Shown: positions 18,938 to 28,858 of the stretch, piece by piece
How the letters are laid out: every line of letters begins with the position of its first letter
Numbering within the stretch: position 1 is the stretch's first letter
Source: Magnetospirillum sp. 15-1
Lineage (GTDB): Bacteria; Pseudomonadota; Alphaproteobacteria; Rhodospirillales; Magnetospirillaceae
Assembly: GCF_900184795.1 (NCBI RefSeq)
Contig: NZ_FXXN01000028.1
Span: forward strand, 186,001 to 250,000
Reading direction: 5' to 3'
Length of the DNA: 64,000 nt
Translations under genes and position numbers: made by a program
Notes under the pieces: model-generated
What the model saw: only the letters and a program-made list of their open reading frames with translations
What the model was told of the DNA's origin: nothing
The model's database searches: none

Positions 18938-21160
18938 ATGACCAAGCCCGCCGTTACCGGCGATATCCGCGACACGCCGCTCGCCGAGGCCCTGGGCGAG
19001 CGCTATCTCGCCTATGCCATGTCCACCATCGTGTCGCGCTCGCTGCCCGATGTGCGCGACGGGTTGAAGCCGGTGCACCGCCGTCTGCTGTTCGCCATGC
19101 GCCAGTTGAAGCTGGACCCCAGCGGCGGCTTCAAGAAGTGCGCCCGCGTGGTCGGCGACGTCATCGGTAAGTACCATCCCCACGGCGACGTGGCGGTCTA
19201 CGATACCCTGGTGCGTCTGGCCCAGGACTTCGCCGTCCGCTATCCCCTGGTGGAGGGGCAGGGCAATTTCGGCAATATCGACGGCGATAACGCGGCGGCC
19301 ATGCGTTACACCGAGGCCAAGCTGACCGAGGTCGCCGCCGCCCTGATGGAAGGCCTGGACGAGGACAGCGTCGACTTCCGTCCCACCTATGACGGCACCG
19401 AGGAAGAGCCGGTGGTCATGCCGTCGGCGTTTCCCAACCTGCTGGCCAACGGCTCGGCCGGTATCGCGGTGGGCATGGCCACCAGCATCCCGCCCCACAA
19501 CCTGGGCGAAATCTGCGACGCGCTGGATCACCTGATCGCCAAGCCCGATTGCGATGTGGACGAGCTGATCGCCCACATGCCCGGCCCGGACTTCCCCACC
19601 GGCGGCGTGCTGGTGGAGACCAGCGCGGCGATCACCGAGGCCTACCGCACCGGCAAGGGCGCCTTCCGGGTGCGGGCCAAGTGGGCGGTGGAAAAGCTGT
19701 CCCACGGCCTTTACCAGATCGTCATCACCGAGATTCCCTATCAGGTGCAGAAGGCCAAGCTGATCGAGAAGATCGCCGAGCTTCTGTCCGAGAAGAAGCT
19801 GCCCCTGCTGGCCGATATCAGGGATGAATCGGCCGAGGACATCCGTCTGGTGCTGGAGCCCAGGAACCGCACGGTCGAGGCCGAGCTGGTGATGGAGCAA
19901 CTGTTCCGCCAGACCGACCTGGAATCGCGCTTCTCGCTCAACATGAACGTGCTGGACGCCACGTCGGTGCCGCGCGTCATGAACCTGAAGGAAGTGCTGC
20001 GCGCCTTTCTCGACCACCGCATGGTGGTGCTGGAGCGCCGTGCCCGCTTCCGCCTGGAGAAGATCGCCAAGCGGCTCGAGGTGCTGGAGGGCTTCCTCAA
20101 GGTCTATGCCGATCTGGACAAGGTCATCAAGATCATCCGCTTCGCCGACGAACCCAAGGCCGAGCTGATCAAGACCTTCAAGCTGTCCGAGGTGCAGGCC
20201 GAGGCCATCCTCAACATGCGCCTGCGCTCCCTGAACAAGCTGCAGGAACTGGAGATCAAGACCGAGCACGCCGAACTTTCGGCGGAAAAGGCCGATCTTG
20301 AGGCCCTGCTGGCCGATGAGGGGCGCCGCTGGGCCACCATCGCCGCCCAGAACGCCGAGACCCGCAAGGCCTTCGGCGGCGCCACCGCGCTCGGCAAGCG
20401 CCGCACCGAGCTGGGCGAGGCCCCTTCGTCCGTCGTGGTACCTATCGAGGCCTATGTGGAGCGCGAAGCCATCACCATGATCCTGTCCGAGAAGGGCTGG
20501 ATCAGGGCGCTTAAAGGCCATTCCGACAATCCCGATGCCCTCAAGTTCAAGGAGGGCGATCAACTCGGGCATCTGCTCAAGGCGTGGACCACCGACAAGA
20601 TCCTGGTCTTCGCCACCGACGGCCGCTTCTATACCATCGGCGGCGACAAGCTGCCGTCGGGGCGCGGTCATGGCGAGCCGCTGCGCCTGATGATCGATCT
20701 GGCCGGCGATGTGGATATCGCCGGCGTGATGGTCCACAAGCCCGGCCGCAAGCTGCTGGTGGCCACCAACTCGGATCGCGGTTTCGTGGTCGAGGAGAAC
20801 GAAGTCCTGGCCCAGACGCGGGCGGGCAAGATGATCCTCAACTGCGGCCCCGGCGAAAAGGCCAAGTTCTGCCTGCCGTTCGAGGGCGACGCGGTGGCGG
20901 TGATCGGCGAGAACCGCAAGCTGCTGGTGTTCATGGCGGACGAAATCCCGGTGATGAGCCGGGGCAGGGGGGTGATCCTGCAGAAGTACCGTGACGGCGG
21001 CATGGCCGACATCAAGGTCTTCACCCTGGCCCAGGGCCTGACCTGGAACCTGGGCGACCGGGTGCGGACCGAGGCCGATCTTACCCCCTGGCTGGGCAAG
21101 CGCGCTTCGGTCGGCCGTCTGCCGCCCACCGGTTTCCCGCGTAACAACCGGTTCAGCTGA
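18938..21160 (+). CDS. parC: DNA topoisomerase IV subunit A
   Basis: The 740-residue breakage-reunion subunit of topoisomerase IV, which decatenates daughter chromosomes together with ParE (not in the window). The family opening [20 protein letters not shown] starts at residue 21, the DNA-cleaving tyrosine is Y124 in AMRYTE, and the C-terminal half forms a beta-pinwheel with degenerate repeats. The length fits alphaproteobacterial ParC and is shorter than GyrA. In the quinolone-contact helix, [15 protein letters not shown], valine 85 replaces the serine found in E. coli ParC (S80), and aspartate replaces the acidic E84. GyrA was considered and set aside because of the length and the lack of a GyrA-box. 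Confidence 0.95.
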   Translation: MTKPAVTGDIRDTPLAEALGERYLAYAMSTIVSRSLPDVRDGLKPVHRRLLFAMRQLKLDPSGGFKKCARVVGDVIGKYHPHGDVAVYDTLVRLAQDFAVRYPLVEGQGNFGNIDGDNAAAMRYTEAKLTEVAAALMEGLDEDSVDFRPTYDGTEEEPVVMPSAFPNLLANGSAGIAVGMATSIPPHNLGEICDALDHLIAKPDCDVDELIAHMPGPDFPTGGVLVETSAAITEAYRTGKGAFRVRAKWAVEKLSHGLYQIVITEIPYQVQKAKLIEKIAELLSEKKLPLLADIRDESAEDIRLVLEPRNRTVEAELVMEQLFRQTDLESRFSLNMNVLDATSVPRVMNLKEVLRAFLDHRMVVLERRARFRLEKIAKRLEVLEGFLKVYADLDKVIKIIRFADEPKAELIKTFKLSEVQAEAILNMRLRSLNKLQELEIKTEHAELSAEKADLEALLADEGRRWATIAAQNAETRKAFGGATALGKRRTELGEAPSSVVVPIEAYVEREAITMILSEKGWIRALKGHSDNPDALKFKEGDQLGHLLKAWTTDKILVFATDGRFYTIGGDKLPSGRGHGEPLRLMIDLAGDVDIAGVMVHKPGRKLLVATNSDRGFVVEENEVLAQTRAGKMILNCGPGEKAKFCLPFEGDAVAVIGENRKLLVFMADEIPVMSRGRGVILQKYRDGGMADIKVFTLAQGLTWNLGDRVRTEADLTPWLGKRASVGRLPPTGFPRNNRFS

Positions 21161-21182
21161 ACACCTTCTAAATCTCCAAGGT

Positions 21183-21266
21183 CCCGTCATGGCCGGGCTT
21201 GTCCCGGCCATCCACGCCTTTCCGGCGGCACCACGTGGATCGCCGGATCAAGTCCGGCGATGACGA
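21183..21266. repeat. Composite palindromic intergenic repeat, copy 3
   Basis: Two hairpin units, GGCCGGGCTTGTCCCGGCC and CGCCGGATCAAGTCCGGCG, face each other with GTCAT and ATGAC at the edges, as in copies 1 and 2. It lies just after parC. Confidence 0.8.
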
Positions 21267-21305
21267 AGGTGAGGGAGGTCGCAAGACCATTCACCGGGTG
21301 TACCC

Positions 21306-21374
21306 GACCGGCCGATTGCGGTTTTCCGAAATGGCCGGTCGCGTTGCGTCCCCCTTGCATTGGTGTAGGATAAT
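21306..21374 (+). promoter_or_regulatory. Control region of takP with inverted repeat and candidate promoter
   Basis: A perfect eight-base inverted repeat, GACCGGCC (21306-21313) and GGCCGGTC (21333-21340), lies just upstream of a possible promoter, TTGCGT (21344-21349), 16 bases, TAGGAT (21366-21371). The takP start is 51 bases after the -10 box. The repeat is well placed for an activator or repressor site. Confidence 0.45.
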
Positions 21375-21403
21375 TTCCACCTGAACCGGATCAACCGGCG
21401 TGA

Positions 21404-22516
<1,113 letters not shown>

Positions 22517-22530
22517 GGCTCTCCATAAGG

Positions 22531-22565
22531 AAAGCCCCGGAACCTTGCGGTTCCGGGGCTTTTTT
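22531..22565. terminator. Bidirectional rho-independent terminator between takP and dctM
   Basis: A perfect 14-base stem (22531-22544 with 22549-22562, AAAGCCCCGGAACC and its complement) with a TTGC loop. It has a T-run on the right and A residues on the left, so it can stop transcripts from both directions. It sits exactly between two convergent genes. Confidence 0.9.
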
Positions 22566-24031
22566 CATTTGGCCTCGGCGTCCGGCTGGCCGTACATGCC
22601 GCCACCGTATTCACCCTGGGGCACCTCGATCTGGATTTTCGAGGTATCCACGGCGCTGGCCTTGTCGATTCCGCCGGTCACCAGATCGGGGAAGGTGATG
22701 ACCAGACCGACCATGATGATCTGGATGATCACGAAGGGCACCGCGCCCCAGTAGATCTGGCCGGTGGTGATTTTCGGCGTCAGCTTGTTGGTGATCTTGT
22801 CCATGTAATCGGCCTTGGGGGCCACGCTGCGCAGGTAGAACAGCGCGAAGCCGAAGGGCGGGTGCATGAACGAGGTCTGCATGTTGACGCCCAGCAACAC
22901 CCCGAACCAGATCAGGTCGATGCCCAGCTTCTCGGCCACCGGCCCCAGCAGGGGGACCAGGATGAAGGCCAGTTCGAAGAAGTCGAGGAAGAAGGCCAGC
23001 ACGAACATCAGCACGTTGGTGACGACCAGAAAGCCCAGCTTGCCGCCCGGCAGGCTGCTCATCAGGTGTTCGACCCACAGGTCGCCGTTGACGCCGCGGA
23101 ACACCAGGCCGAACACCGTGGACCCCACCAGGATGAACAGCACGAAGGATGACAGCTTGGCAGTGGTGTCCATGGCCTGACGCATCAGGTTCCAGTCCAG
23201 TTTACGCTTGGCCAGGGCGAGGATCATCGCCCCTGCCGCCCCCATGGCGCCGCCCTCCGTGGGGGTGGCGATGCCCAGGAAGATGGTGCCGAGCACCAGA
23301 AAGATCAGCACTAGGGGCGGCACCAGGGAGAAGATCACCCGGCTGAGCAGCGCAAAGCCCCGGAGCGAGCGGGCCTCGATCGGCAGGGCCGGGGCGAAGT
23401 CCGGCTTGATCAGGGTGACCAGGAAGATGTACCCGGCATAAAGGCCGGTCAGAACGAAGCCGGGGATGAAAGCGCCCTGGTACATGTCGCCCACCGAGCG
23501 GCCCAACTGGTCGGCCATGATGATGAGGACCAGCGACGGCGGGATGATCTGGGCCAGGGTGCCCGAGGCGGCGATGACGCCCGAGGCGATGCGGCGGTCA
23601 TAGCCGTAGCGCAGCATGATGGGCAGCGAGATCAGCCCCATGGAGATCACCGAGGCCGCCACCACGCCGGTGGTCGCCGCCAGCAGGGCGCCGACGAAGA
23701 TCACCGCATAGGCCAAACCGCCGCGAATGGGGCCGAACAGTTGGCCGATGGTGTCCAGCAGATCCTCGGCCATGCCCGATCGCTCGAGAATCAGGCCCAT
23801 GAAGGTGAAGAACGGAATGGCCAGCAGGGTGTCATTGCGCATGATGCCGAACACGCGCTCCGGCAGCGCCTGGAACAGATGGGCGTTGAGCAGCCCCAGT
23901 TCGATGCCCACCAACCCGAAGATGATGCCGTTGGCGGCCAGCGCGAAGGCCACCGGGTAGCCGATCAGCAGGAAGAACACCAGCGCCGCGAACATCAGCG
24001 GCGCCATGTTGGCGATCAGGAATTGGGTCAT
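22565..24031 (-). CDS. dctM: TRAP transporter large permease DctM
   Basis: The 488-residue large membrane subunit of a TRAP transporter, which carries the sodium-coupled translocation path. Hydrophobic helices fill the sequence; typical segments are IPFFTFMGLILERSG near residue 74, ATTGVVAASVISMGLISLP near 119, IIPPSLVLIIMAD near 164 and the C-terminal LGVNMQTSFMHPPFGFALFY near 395. The length, above the 425 of ordinary DctM, and the FDLxxFELAFILVPLLGP-like region are seen in the TakM/mannitol-chloroaromatic subgroup. The start overlaps the dctQ stop (ATGA). It partners with DctQ and the TakP-like binding protein encoded convergently next door. Confidence 0.93.
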   Translation of the reverse strand: MTQFLIANMAPLMFAALVFFLLIGYPVAFALAANGIIFGLVGIELGLLNAHLFQALPERVFGIMRNDTLLAIPFFTFMGLILERSGMAEDLLDTIGQLFGPIRGGLAYAVIFVGALLAATTGVVAASVISMGLISLPIMLRYGYDRRIASGVIAASGTLAQIIPPSLVLIIMADQLGRSVGDMYQGAFIPGFVLTGLYAGYIFLVTLIKPDFAPALPIEARSLRGFALLSRVIFSLVPPLVLIFLVLGTIFLGIATPTEGGAMGAAGAMILALAKRKLDWNLMRQAMDTTAKLSSFVLFILVGSTVFGLVFRGVNGDLWVEHLMSSLPGGKLGFLVVTNVLMFVLAFFLDFFELAFILVPLLGPVAEKLGIDLIWFGVLLGVNMQTSFMHPPFGFALFYLRSVAPKADYMDKITNKLTPKITTGQIYWGAVPFVIIQIIMVGLVITFPDLVTGGIDKASAVDTSKIQIEVPQGEYGGGMYGQPDAEAK

Positions 24032-24591
24032 ACCGCTTCTCCGTCCGCCGCGGTGTGGTGGTGGTGGCCTTGATCACCGGGGTCGGGCAGGTCGCCGGTC
24101 AGGATGGCGATCTTCTTGATCAGTTCCGAGACGCCCTGGAGCATCAGCAGGCTGAAGCCCGCCGGGATCATCAGCTTGACCGGCCAGCGGACCAGGCCGC
24201 CCGCGTCGGACGACATCTCCATCATGGTGAAGGACTTCATGAACATGGGCCAGGACAGCGTCAGGATCAGCATGGCCATGGGGAACAGGAAGAGCAGGGT
24301 GCCCAGGATGTCGATCCATATCTGGGTGCGGCGCGACAGGCGGCCGGCGATGACGTCGATACGGATATGCTCGTTGCGCAGCAGGGTATAGCCGGAGCAC
24401 AGCAGGAACACCGTCGCGAACAGGTACCACTGCACCTCGAGCCAGGCATTGGAACTGGTGGAGAAGATGTAGCGGATGGTGGCGTTGCCGGAACTGACGA
24501 TCACCATGAGCAGGATCAGCCAATAGACGCTCCGCCCGACCCGTTCATTGATGCGGTCAATGAACGAACTGAGTGCCAGAAGTGGTTTCAA
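24028..24591 (-). CDS. dctQ: TRAP transporter small permease DctQ
   Basis: The small membrane subunit of the TRAP transporter, with four hydrophobic helices and the family pattern WLEVQWYLFATVFLLCSGYTLLRNEHIRIDV in two consecutive parts near residues 49-79. The open frame continues upstream for about 96 codons without membrane character. I start it at the TTG at 24591 because a GGGAGGA Shine-Dalgarno sequence lies seven bases upstream and the resulting 187-residue protein is a typical DctQ. The C-terminus ends with a histidine-rich tail (DQGHHHHTAADGE). Its stop overlaps the dctM start, so the two permeases are coupled. Confidence 0.9.
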   Translation of the reverse strand: MKPLLALSSFIDRINERVGRSVYWLILLMVIVSSGNATIRYIFSTSSNAWLEVQWYLFATVFLLCSGYTLLRNEHIRIDVIAGRLSRRTQIWIDILGTLLFLFPMAMLILTLSWPMFMKSFTMMEMSSDAGGLVRWPVKLMIPAGFSLLMLQGVSELIKKIAILTGDLPDPGDQGHHHHTAADGEAV

Positions 24592-24731
24592 CGCCGATTC
24601 CTCCCGTTCCCCTATGGATGCTCCCTGTCGAGCACGATGCGGGGTCCGGCTTATACGCCGTTTCCCCCGGAAATGATGGCATGGGCTCCCTGGGGGGGCC
24701 AATTGTGGACTTCCGAACCGGGGCCGGGCTT

Positions 24732-25454
24732 TTAAGCCTCCAGCAGCTTCCATCCGTCCGGACCGAAGGCCTCCAGCGGCTGGAAGCGGGTCTTGTAGGA
24801 CATCTTGCGGCTCTCGGCGATCCAATAGCCGAGATAGACATAGGGCAGGCCCAGGCGATGCGCCTCCTCCACCAGCCACAGGACCATGAAGGTTCCCAGG
24901 CTGCGGGACGCCAGATCGGGGTCGAAGAAGGAATAGACCGCCGACAGGCCGTCGCTCATGCGGTCCGACAGGCAGGCGGCCGCCAGATTGCCCTCGGTAT
25001 CGCGGAATTCGACGATGAAGGTGTCGATCGGACTGTCCTCGACCATGGAGCGATAATCGTAGAACCCCATCAGTGCCATGTCGCCGCCCGAATGCCGCGA
25101 TTCCTGGTAGCGGGAGAACAGGCGGAACTGGTCGGCGGTGGCTCGGGCCGGCACCGCGCGGGCCACCAGCCCGCCATTGGCGCGCGCGACACGGCGCATG
25201 GTGCGGTCGGGCTCGAACTCTTCCGCGACGATGCGCACCGGAATGCAGGCCTTGCAGCCGGGACAGGCGGGGGTATAGGCGATGGAATGGCTGCGGCGGA
25301 ATCCGGCGCGGGACAAGGCCTCGTGCAGGGTTTCGGCGTCGGTGCCGTTCAGTTCGGTGACGATCTTGCGCTCGAGGCGTCCAGACACGTACGGGCAGGG
25401 CAGGGGCGCCGTCGTGAAGAAGAAGTGCGGCCGTTTAAGCGGAAAATGATCCAT
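24732..25454 (-). CDS. bpt: Aspartate/glutamate leucyltransferase (Bpt, N-end rule)
   Basis: A 240-residue leucyl-tRNA-protein transferase of the ATE1-like family, which adds leucine to N-terminal aspartate or glutamate and marks proteins for ClpS/ClpAP degradation. The cysteine-rich N-terminus, YTPACPGCKACIPVRI near residue 60, is the recognised ATE-N motif, and the C-terminal region holds RSLGTFMVLWLVEEA and YVYLGYWIAESRKMSYK, typical of the ATE-C domain. Many alphaproteobacteria encode this enzyme as a single-copy gene often labelled arginyltransferase. It follows the motAB-RDD unit on the same strand after an 84-base gap; no functional link to motility is implied. Confidence 0.93.
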   Translation of the reverse strand: MDHFPLKRPHFFFTTAPLPCPYVSGRLERKIVTELNGTDAETLHEALSRAGFRRSHSIAYTPACPGCKACIPVRIVAEEFEPDRTMRRVARANGGLVARAVPARATADQFRLFSRYQESRHSGGDMALMGFYDYRSMVEDSPIDTFIVEFRDTEGNLAAACLSDRMSDGLSAVYSFFDPDLASRSLGTFMVLWLVEEAHRLGLPYVYLGYWIAESRKMSYKTRFQPLEAFGPDGWKLLEA

Positions 25455-25538
25455 GGAAACCCGTTACCCATAATCCCGGCTGAACCGTCCGGTTTCTCAC
25501 ATATAGGGGGCGGCGCCCGTCGCTGCCAGCCCCTTGAT

Positions 25539-26060
25539 TCAGCCGCTCCATTGGGCCGGATCGTTGACCACCACCGTCCCGGCCAGCATGTCGTGCACGG
25601 TCCGCCGCCGGGGATTGAACAGGGCCACGCCCAAGATCAGCCAGCAGGTCACCGCCACCGAGCCATAGAAGCAGACGGTCTGGACGGCGGCCTGCAGCAG
25701 ACTGGGGCGCCCGTTGTCGTCGAAGGCGTTGGCTCCCACCGACATCACCCGAATCCCGGCCGCCCGCATGCCCAAGGTGGCGGCGCGGGGGCCGCCGATG
25801 GTCAGGGTGTGGTAGGCGATGGGGGTGAGGGCGATCAGCAGCAGCATGACCGGCCACAGCAGGGTGAAGGTCAGGGCCCCCACGATGATCGCCGCGATCC
25901 ACATCATGCCGAGCAGCAGGCCGACCACCACCAGATCGATGAGGTAGGCATAGATGCGCCGCGCGGTGATGCCCATGTAGTAGCGGGGCTGGCCCCAGGG
26001 ATCATCCCATTCCGGCGTGTTGTCGATGATGCGGGAGAACGGGGTGGGCGGCATCGCCAT
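25539..26060 (-). CDS. RDD-family membrane protein
   Basis: A 173-residue inner-membrane protein with an RDD domain. The domain starts at ARRIYAYLIDLVVVGLLL near residue 33, in which the arginine-aspartate pattern that names the family can be seen, and it ends with GVALFNPRRRTVHDMLAGTVVV near 144. Three hydrophobic segments are visible. RDD proteins have no single function; some are linked to ion exchange or stress. The gene begins nine bases after motB and is therefore likely in the motA-motB transcript. The association may be incidental, since RDD genes appear in many contexts. Confidence 0.88.
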   Translation of the reverse strand: MAMPPTPFSRIIDNTPEWDDPWGQPRYYMGITARRIYAYLIDLVVVGLLLGMMWIAAIIVGALTFTLLWPVMLLLIALTPIAYHTLTIGGPRAATLGMRAAGIRVMSVGANAFDDNGRPSLLQAAVQTVCFYGSVAVTCWLILGVALFNPRRRTVHDMLAGTVVVNDPAQWSG

Positions 26061-26069
26061 GGCGGCCGC

Positions 26070-27104
26070 CTAGCGCTTGGCCGGAGGAGTGGTGCCCTTC
26101 ATGGGAACCGACAGGGATTGGGAATCCACCGGCCCCAGGTCGTTCTCGCGCAGCAGGATGATGCTGATGCGGCGGTTGCGCAGGCCCTTGGGATCGTTCT
26201 TGTCCAGCGGCTCCTGGTCGGCGCGGCCGACGATGCGGTCGATGCGGCTTTCCGGCACGCCCGAGGCGATCAGCGCCCGGCGGCTGGCCAGGGCGCGGTC
26301 GGCGGACAATTCCCAGTTGGTGTAGCCGGAGGGGTCGCGGAAGGGAATGGCGTCGGTATGACCGGAAATGGCGATACGGTTGTCGGGCAATTGCTTGACC
26401 ACGCGGGCCACCAGATCGAGCATGGCCCTGGTGTGGCCGTAAGGCGCGCTGGAGCCCGATGGGAACATGGCCAGGCCTTCCTGGTCGGTGATCTGGATGC
26501 GCAGGCCCTCGGGCGTGTTGTCCACCAGCATGGAGCCCTGGAACTGCTTCATCTCCGGAATGCCCTTCATGGCGCCTTCCAGCACTTCCTTGGCCTTGTC
26601 GAACTTCTGCTGTTCGCGCTGGGCCATGGCCTCCTTGAATTCCTGCTCGGACATGCCGGCGCGGTCCTTGCCCTGGCCGGCACCCTGTCCTTCGCCCTGA
26701 CCCGCACCCTGGCCCGGCCCCAGATTGCTTTCACCCGGGTTCTCGGGCTCGAATTCCTTGGAGCCGGTCAAATCCTCGCCGCCCGGACCGATGGAGGCGG
26801 GGGGCAGGTGCTGCACCAGACTGGGAGACGAGGTGTTGGAGACCTGGGCACCCTCGCCGATCACCTTGCCGCCCAGCAGGCCGCCGGCGCCCGACGCGCT
26901 CTTGGAGGCCATGGTGGGGGCGAAGTAGTTGGACACGCCGGTCAACTGCTCCTCGGTGACGGCGTTGAGCAGCCACAGCAGCAGGAAGAAGGCCATCATG
27001 GCGGTCACGAAGTCGGCATAGGCCACCTTCCAGGCGCCGCCGTGATGGCCGCCGGCCACCTTCTTGACTCGCTTGATGATGATCTGCTGACCGCCTTCCG
27101 CCAT
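26070..27104 (-). CDS. motB: Flagellar motor stator protein MotB
   Basis: The 344-residue peptidoglycan-anchored stator subunit. The single N-terminal membrane helix holds the ion-carrying aspartate, D31 in VAYADFVTAMMAFFLLLWLL, with the sequence typical of proton-driven MotB. The C-terminal OmpA-like domain (about residues 200-325) contains ISGHTDAIPF and NWELSADRALASRRAL, which bind peptidoglycan. Between them is a long disordered linker with an unusual glycine-glutamine run (GQGAGQGEGQGAGQGK near residue 133). It lies 19 bases after motA on the same transcript. It pairs with MotA at 27124-27984 and is one of two stator sets in this window. Confidence 0.95.
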   Translation of the reverse strand: MAEGGQQIIIKRVKKVAGGHHGGAWKVAYADFVTAMMAFFLLLWLLNAVTEEQLTGVSNYFAPTMASKSASGAGGLLGGKVIGEGAQVSNTSSPSLVQHLPPASIGPGGEDLTGSKEFEPENPGESNLGPGQGAGQGEGQGAGQGKDRAGMSEQEFKEAMAQREQQKFDKAKEVLEGAMKGIPEMKQFQGSMLVDNTPEGLRIQITDQEGLAMFPSGSSAPYGHTRAMLDLVARVVKQLPDNRIAISGHTDAIPFRDPSGYTNWELSADRALASRRALIASGVPESRIDRIVGRADQEPLDKNDPKGLRNRRISIILLRENDLGPVDSQSLSVPMKGTTPPAKR

Positions 27105-27123
27105 GTCCAGCCGCTCCTATGGC

Positions 27124-27984
27124 TCAATCGGGAGGCAGGTTGGTGACGGTCTCTTCCAGCTCCTGGAAGGTCGGGCGCAGCTCGTCGGGCAGGATCTTGC
27201 GCGCGAACTCGATGGACACCTGGGGGGCGTAGCCCTGCATGTGTCCCAGCAGCCCGGCCTTGATGGCCAGGAAGTAGTAATGGTCGGAATCGAAGCATAG
27301 CTGCATATTGCGGGCGATGGGCGCCACGAAGGCGTACGAGATCAGCACGCCCGAGAAAGTGCCCACCAGCGCCGCGCCGATCAGGTGGCCCAGCACCTCC
27401 GGCGGCTCGGTGATGGAGCCCATGGTGTGAATCACGCCCAGCACCGCGGCCACGATGCCCAGCGCCGGCATGGCGTCACCCATCAGGTTCACCGCGTGGG
27501 CGATCTCGTGATAATGCTTGTGATGGGCTTCCAGCTCGCCGTCGATGATGGATTCAAGCTCGTGGGCGTTGCTGGTGCCCAGCGTCAGCAGCCGCAGGTA
27601 GTCGCAGAAGAAGGTGCGGGTGTGGTGGTCGGAGCTGAACTTGGGGAACTTGCCGAACAGCGGGCTCTCGTCCGGCTTTTCAACGTGGCTTTCCAGGGCC
27701 AGATCGCCCTTGGTCTTGGCCAGCTTGAACACGGCGTACAGCACCGACAGCAGTTCGATGTAGTCGTCCTTGCCGTGATGGGCGCCCTTGAACACCAGAC
27801 CGATATTCTTGGCGATGCCGACGATGGTAGATTTCGGATTGCCCAGCAGCATGGACCCGGCTGCCGCGCCGATGATGATCAACCATTCGAAGGGCTGGAA
27901 CAGAACGCTGAGATGGCCGCCTGGCGCAGCATAACCGCCGATGACGCTGACGAATGTCACGACGATGCCGATGATTGCGAACAT
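27124..27984 (-). CDS. motA: Flagellar motor stator protein MotA
   Basis: The 286-residue membrane stator subunit that, with MotB, converts ion flow to flagellar torque. The N-terminal helix reads IIGIVVTFVSVIGGYAAPGG, and the second helix FEWLIIIGAAAGSMLL. The cytoplasmic loop holds charged residues that contact FliG, and the third and fourth helices read DAMPALGIVAAVLGVIHTMG and GAALVGTFSGVLISYAFVAP. The arrangement and length match the E. coli-type proton MotA class. The ATG at 27984 follows a GGGGAAG Shine-Dalgarno sequence. It is the first gene of the motA-motB-RDD unit; its promoter must lie between 27985 and the flavin reductase gene. Confidence 0.95.
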   Translation of the reverse strand: MFAIIGIVVTFVSVIGGYAAPGGHLSVLFQPFEWLIIIGAAAGSMLLGNPKSTIVGIAKNIGLVFKGAHHGKDDYIELLSVLYAVFKLAKTKGDLALESHVEKPDESPLFGKFPKFSSDHHTRTFFCDYLRLLTLGTSNAHELESIIDGELEAHHKHYHEIAHAVNLMGDAMPALGIVAAVLGVIHTMGSITEPPEVLGHLIGAALVGTFSGVLISYAFVAPIARNMQLCFDSDHYYFLAIKAGLLGHMQGYAPQVSIEFARKILPDELRPTFQELEETVTNLPPD

Positions 27985-28131
27985 TCACTTCCCCTGGAGG
28001 CCATCCCAACGGGGACGGGCAGATCATCTCCTTACCACGGAGAATGCTATAATTCCTGCTCTATGTCTTGAGTCAACTGCCTTGTCGTGATGAAAAGCGT
28101 CTCTTTTCCGCTGTCAAGGGTAATGGCACAT

Positions 28132-28160
28132 TTGACCTGGACGGTAGGACGCCTTTAAAT
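28132..28160 (+). promoter_or_regulatory. Candidate promoter for the flavin reductase gene
   Basis: TTGACC (28132-28137), 17 bases, TTAAAT (28155-28160), ending 33 bases before the ATG at 28194. The divergent motA gene lies to the left, so this spacer serves both directions. Confidence 0.55.
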
Positions 28161-28193
28161 TCGATTCCCGCCTCCAGTGATGCCGAGCCATTC

Positions 28194-28697
28194 ATGTCCC
28201 TTGACCCCCGTTCTTTTCGTAAGACTTTGGGCTGTTTCGCTTCCGGCGTTACGGTGATCACCACTTTGACTCCCAACGCCAAGGAGCCGGTGGGCGTTAC
28301 CGTCAGCGCGTTCAGCTCGCTGTCGCTCGACCCGCCGCTGGTGCTGTTCTGCCTGGGTAACAACACCTCCAGCATGGAGGCCTTCAAGACCTTCGGCCAT
28401 TTCGCCATCAACATCCTGTCGGAACACCAGCGCGACCTGTCCATCCGCTTCGCCAGCCGGTCCGACGACAAGTGGCAGGGCGTCGTCCGGACCGAGTGGA
28501 ACAGCGGCGTGCCGATCCTGTCGGGATGCCTGGCCAATCTTGAATGCTCGCTGGTCAACGTCATCGACGGCGGCGACCACCAGATCTTCGTCGGCAAGGT
28601 GGACAGGCTCAAGCACCAGGAGGGCGGCAGCCCGCTGGTCTATTTCCGCGGCAGCTACATGGACCCGGCTTCAGCGCGCCTCACCGACGTGGTGTAA
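28194..28697 (+). CDS. Flavin reductase family protein (FMN-binding)
   Basis: A 167-residue protein of the flavin reductase/FMN-binding split-barrel family. The N-terminal FRKTLGCFASGVTVITT pattern (residues 7-23) is highly typical of the small component of two-component flavin monooxygenases, as are VSAFSSLSLDPPLVLFCLG near 39 and FAINILSEHQRDLSIRFAS near 74. It reduces FMN or FAD with NAD(P)H for a partner monooxygenase. No monooxygenase partner is in the window, so the partner is unknown. The frame is open from a TTG at 28068, but the ATG at 28194 gives the usual family length and follows a good promoter. Confidence 0.9.
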   Translation: MSLDPRSFRKTLGCFASGVTVITTLTPNAKEPVGVTVSAFSSLSLDPPLVLFCLGNNTSSMEAFKTFGHFAINILSEHQRDLSIRFASRSDDKWQGVVRTEWNSGVPILSGCLANLECSLVNVIDGGDHQIFVGKVDRLKHQEGGSPLVYFRGSYMDPASARLTDVV

Positions 28698-28717
28698 TCC
28701 CCGGCCACGCCCCTTCC

Positions 28718-28750
28718 ATAGCGTGATGCCCAAAATGTGCATCACGCTAT
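28718..28750. repeat. Perfect 12-base inverted repeat after the flavin reductase gene
   Basis: ATAGCGTGATGC (28718-28729) and its exact complement (28739-28750) flank a nine-base loop, 20 bases after the stop codon. There is no T-run, so it may be an mRNA 3-prime stem or a repeat copy rather than a standard terminator. Confidence 0.5.
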
Positions 28751-28818
28751 AGGCCTTATCATTGTCCCTCGCCGGGCGGGCGCCTCCGCGCCCTTGGCCG
28801 CGCCCTCAACGGCCGCTG

Positions 28819-28852
28819 GAGCGGCCCGCCTCATATTTGAGGCGCGCCGCTC
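28819..28852. terminator. Long GC-rich hairpin between convergent genes
   Basis: Arms of 15 bases (28819-28833 and 28838-28852) match with one mismatch around a TATT loop. It lies seven bases before the stop of the convergently transcribed acylase gene. No U-tract follows on either strand, so a terminator role is plausible but not certain. Confidence 0.5.
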
Positions 28853-28858
28853 TAACGT

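Noticed and set aside
24592-24879. Upstream extension of dctQ
   Set aside because: No membrane or family character; a TTG with a strong ribosome-binding site at 24591 gives the usual DctQ length.
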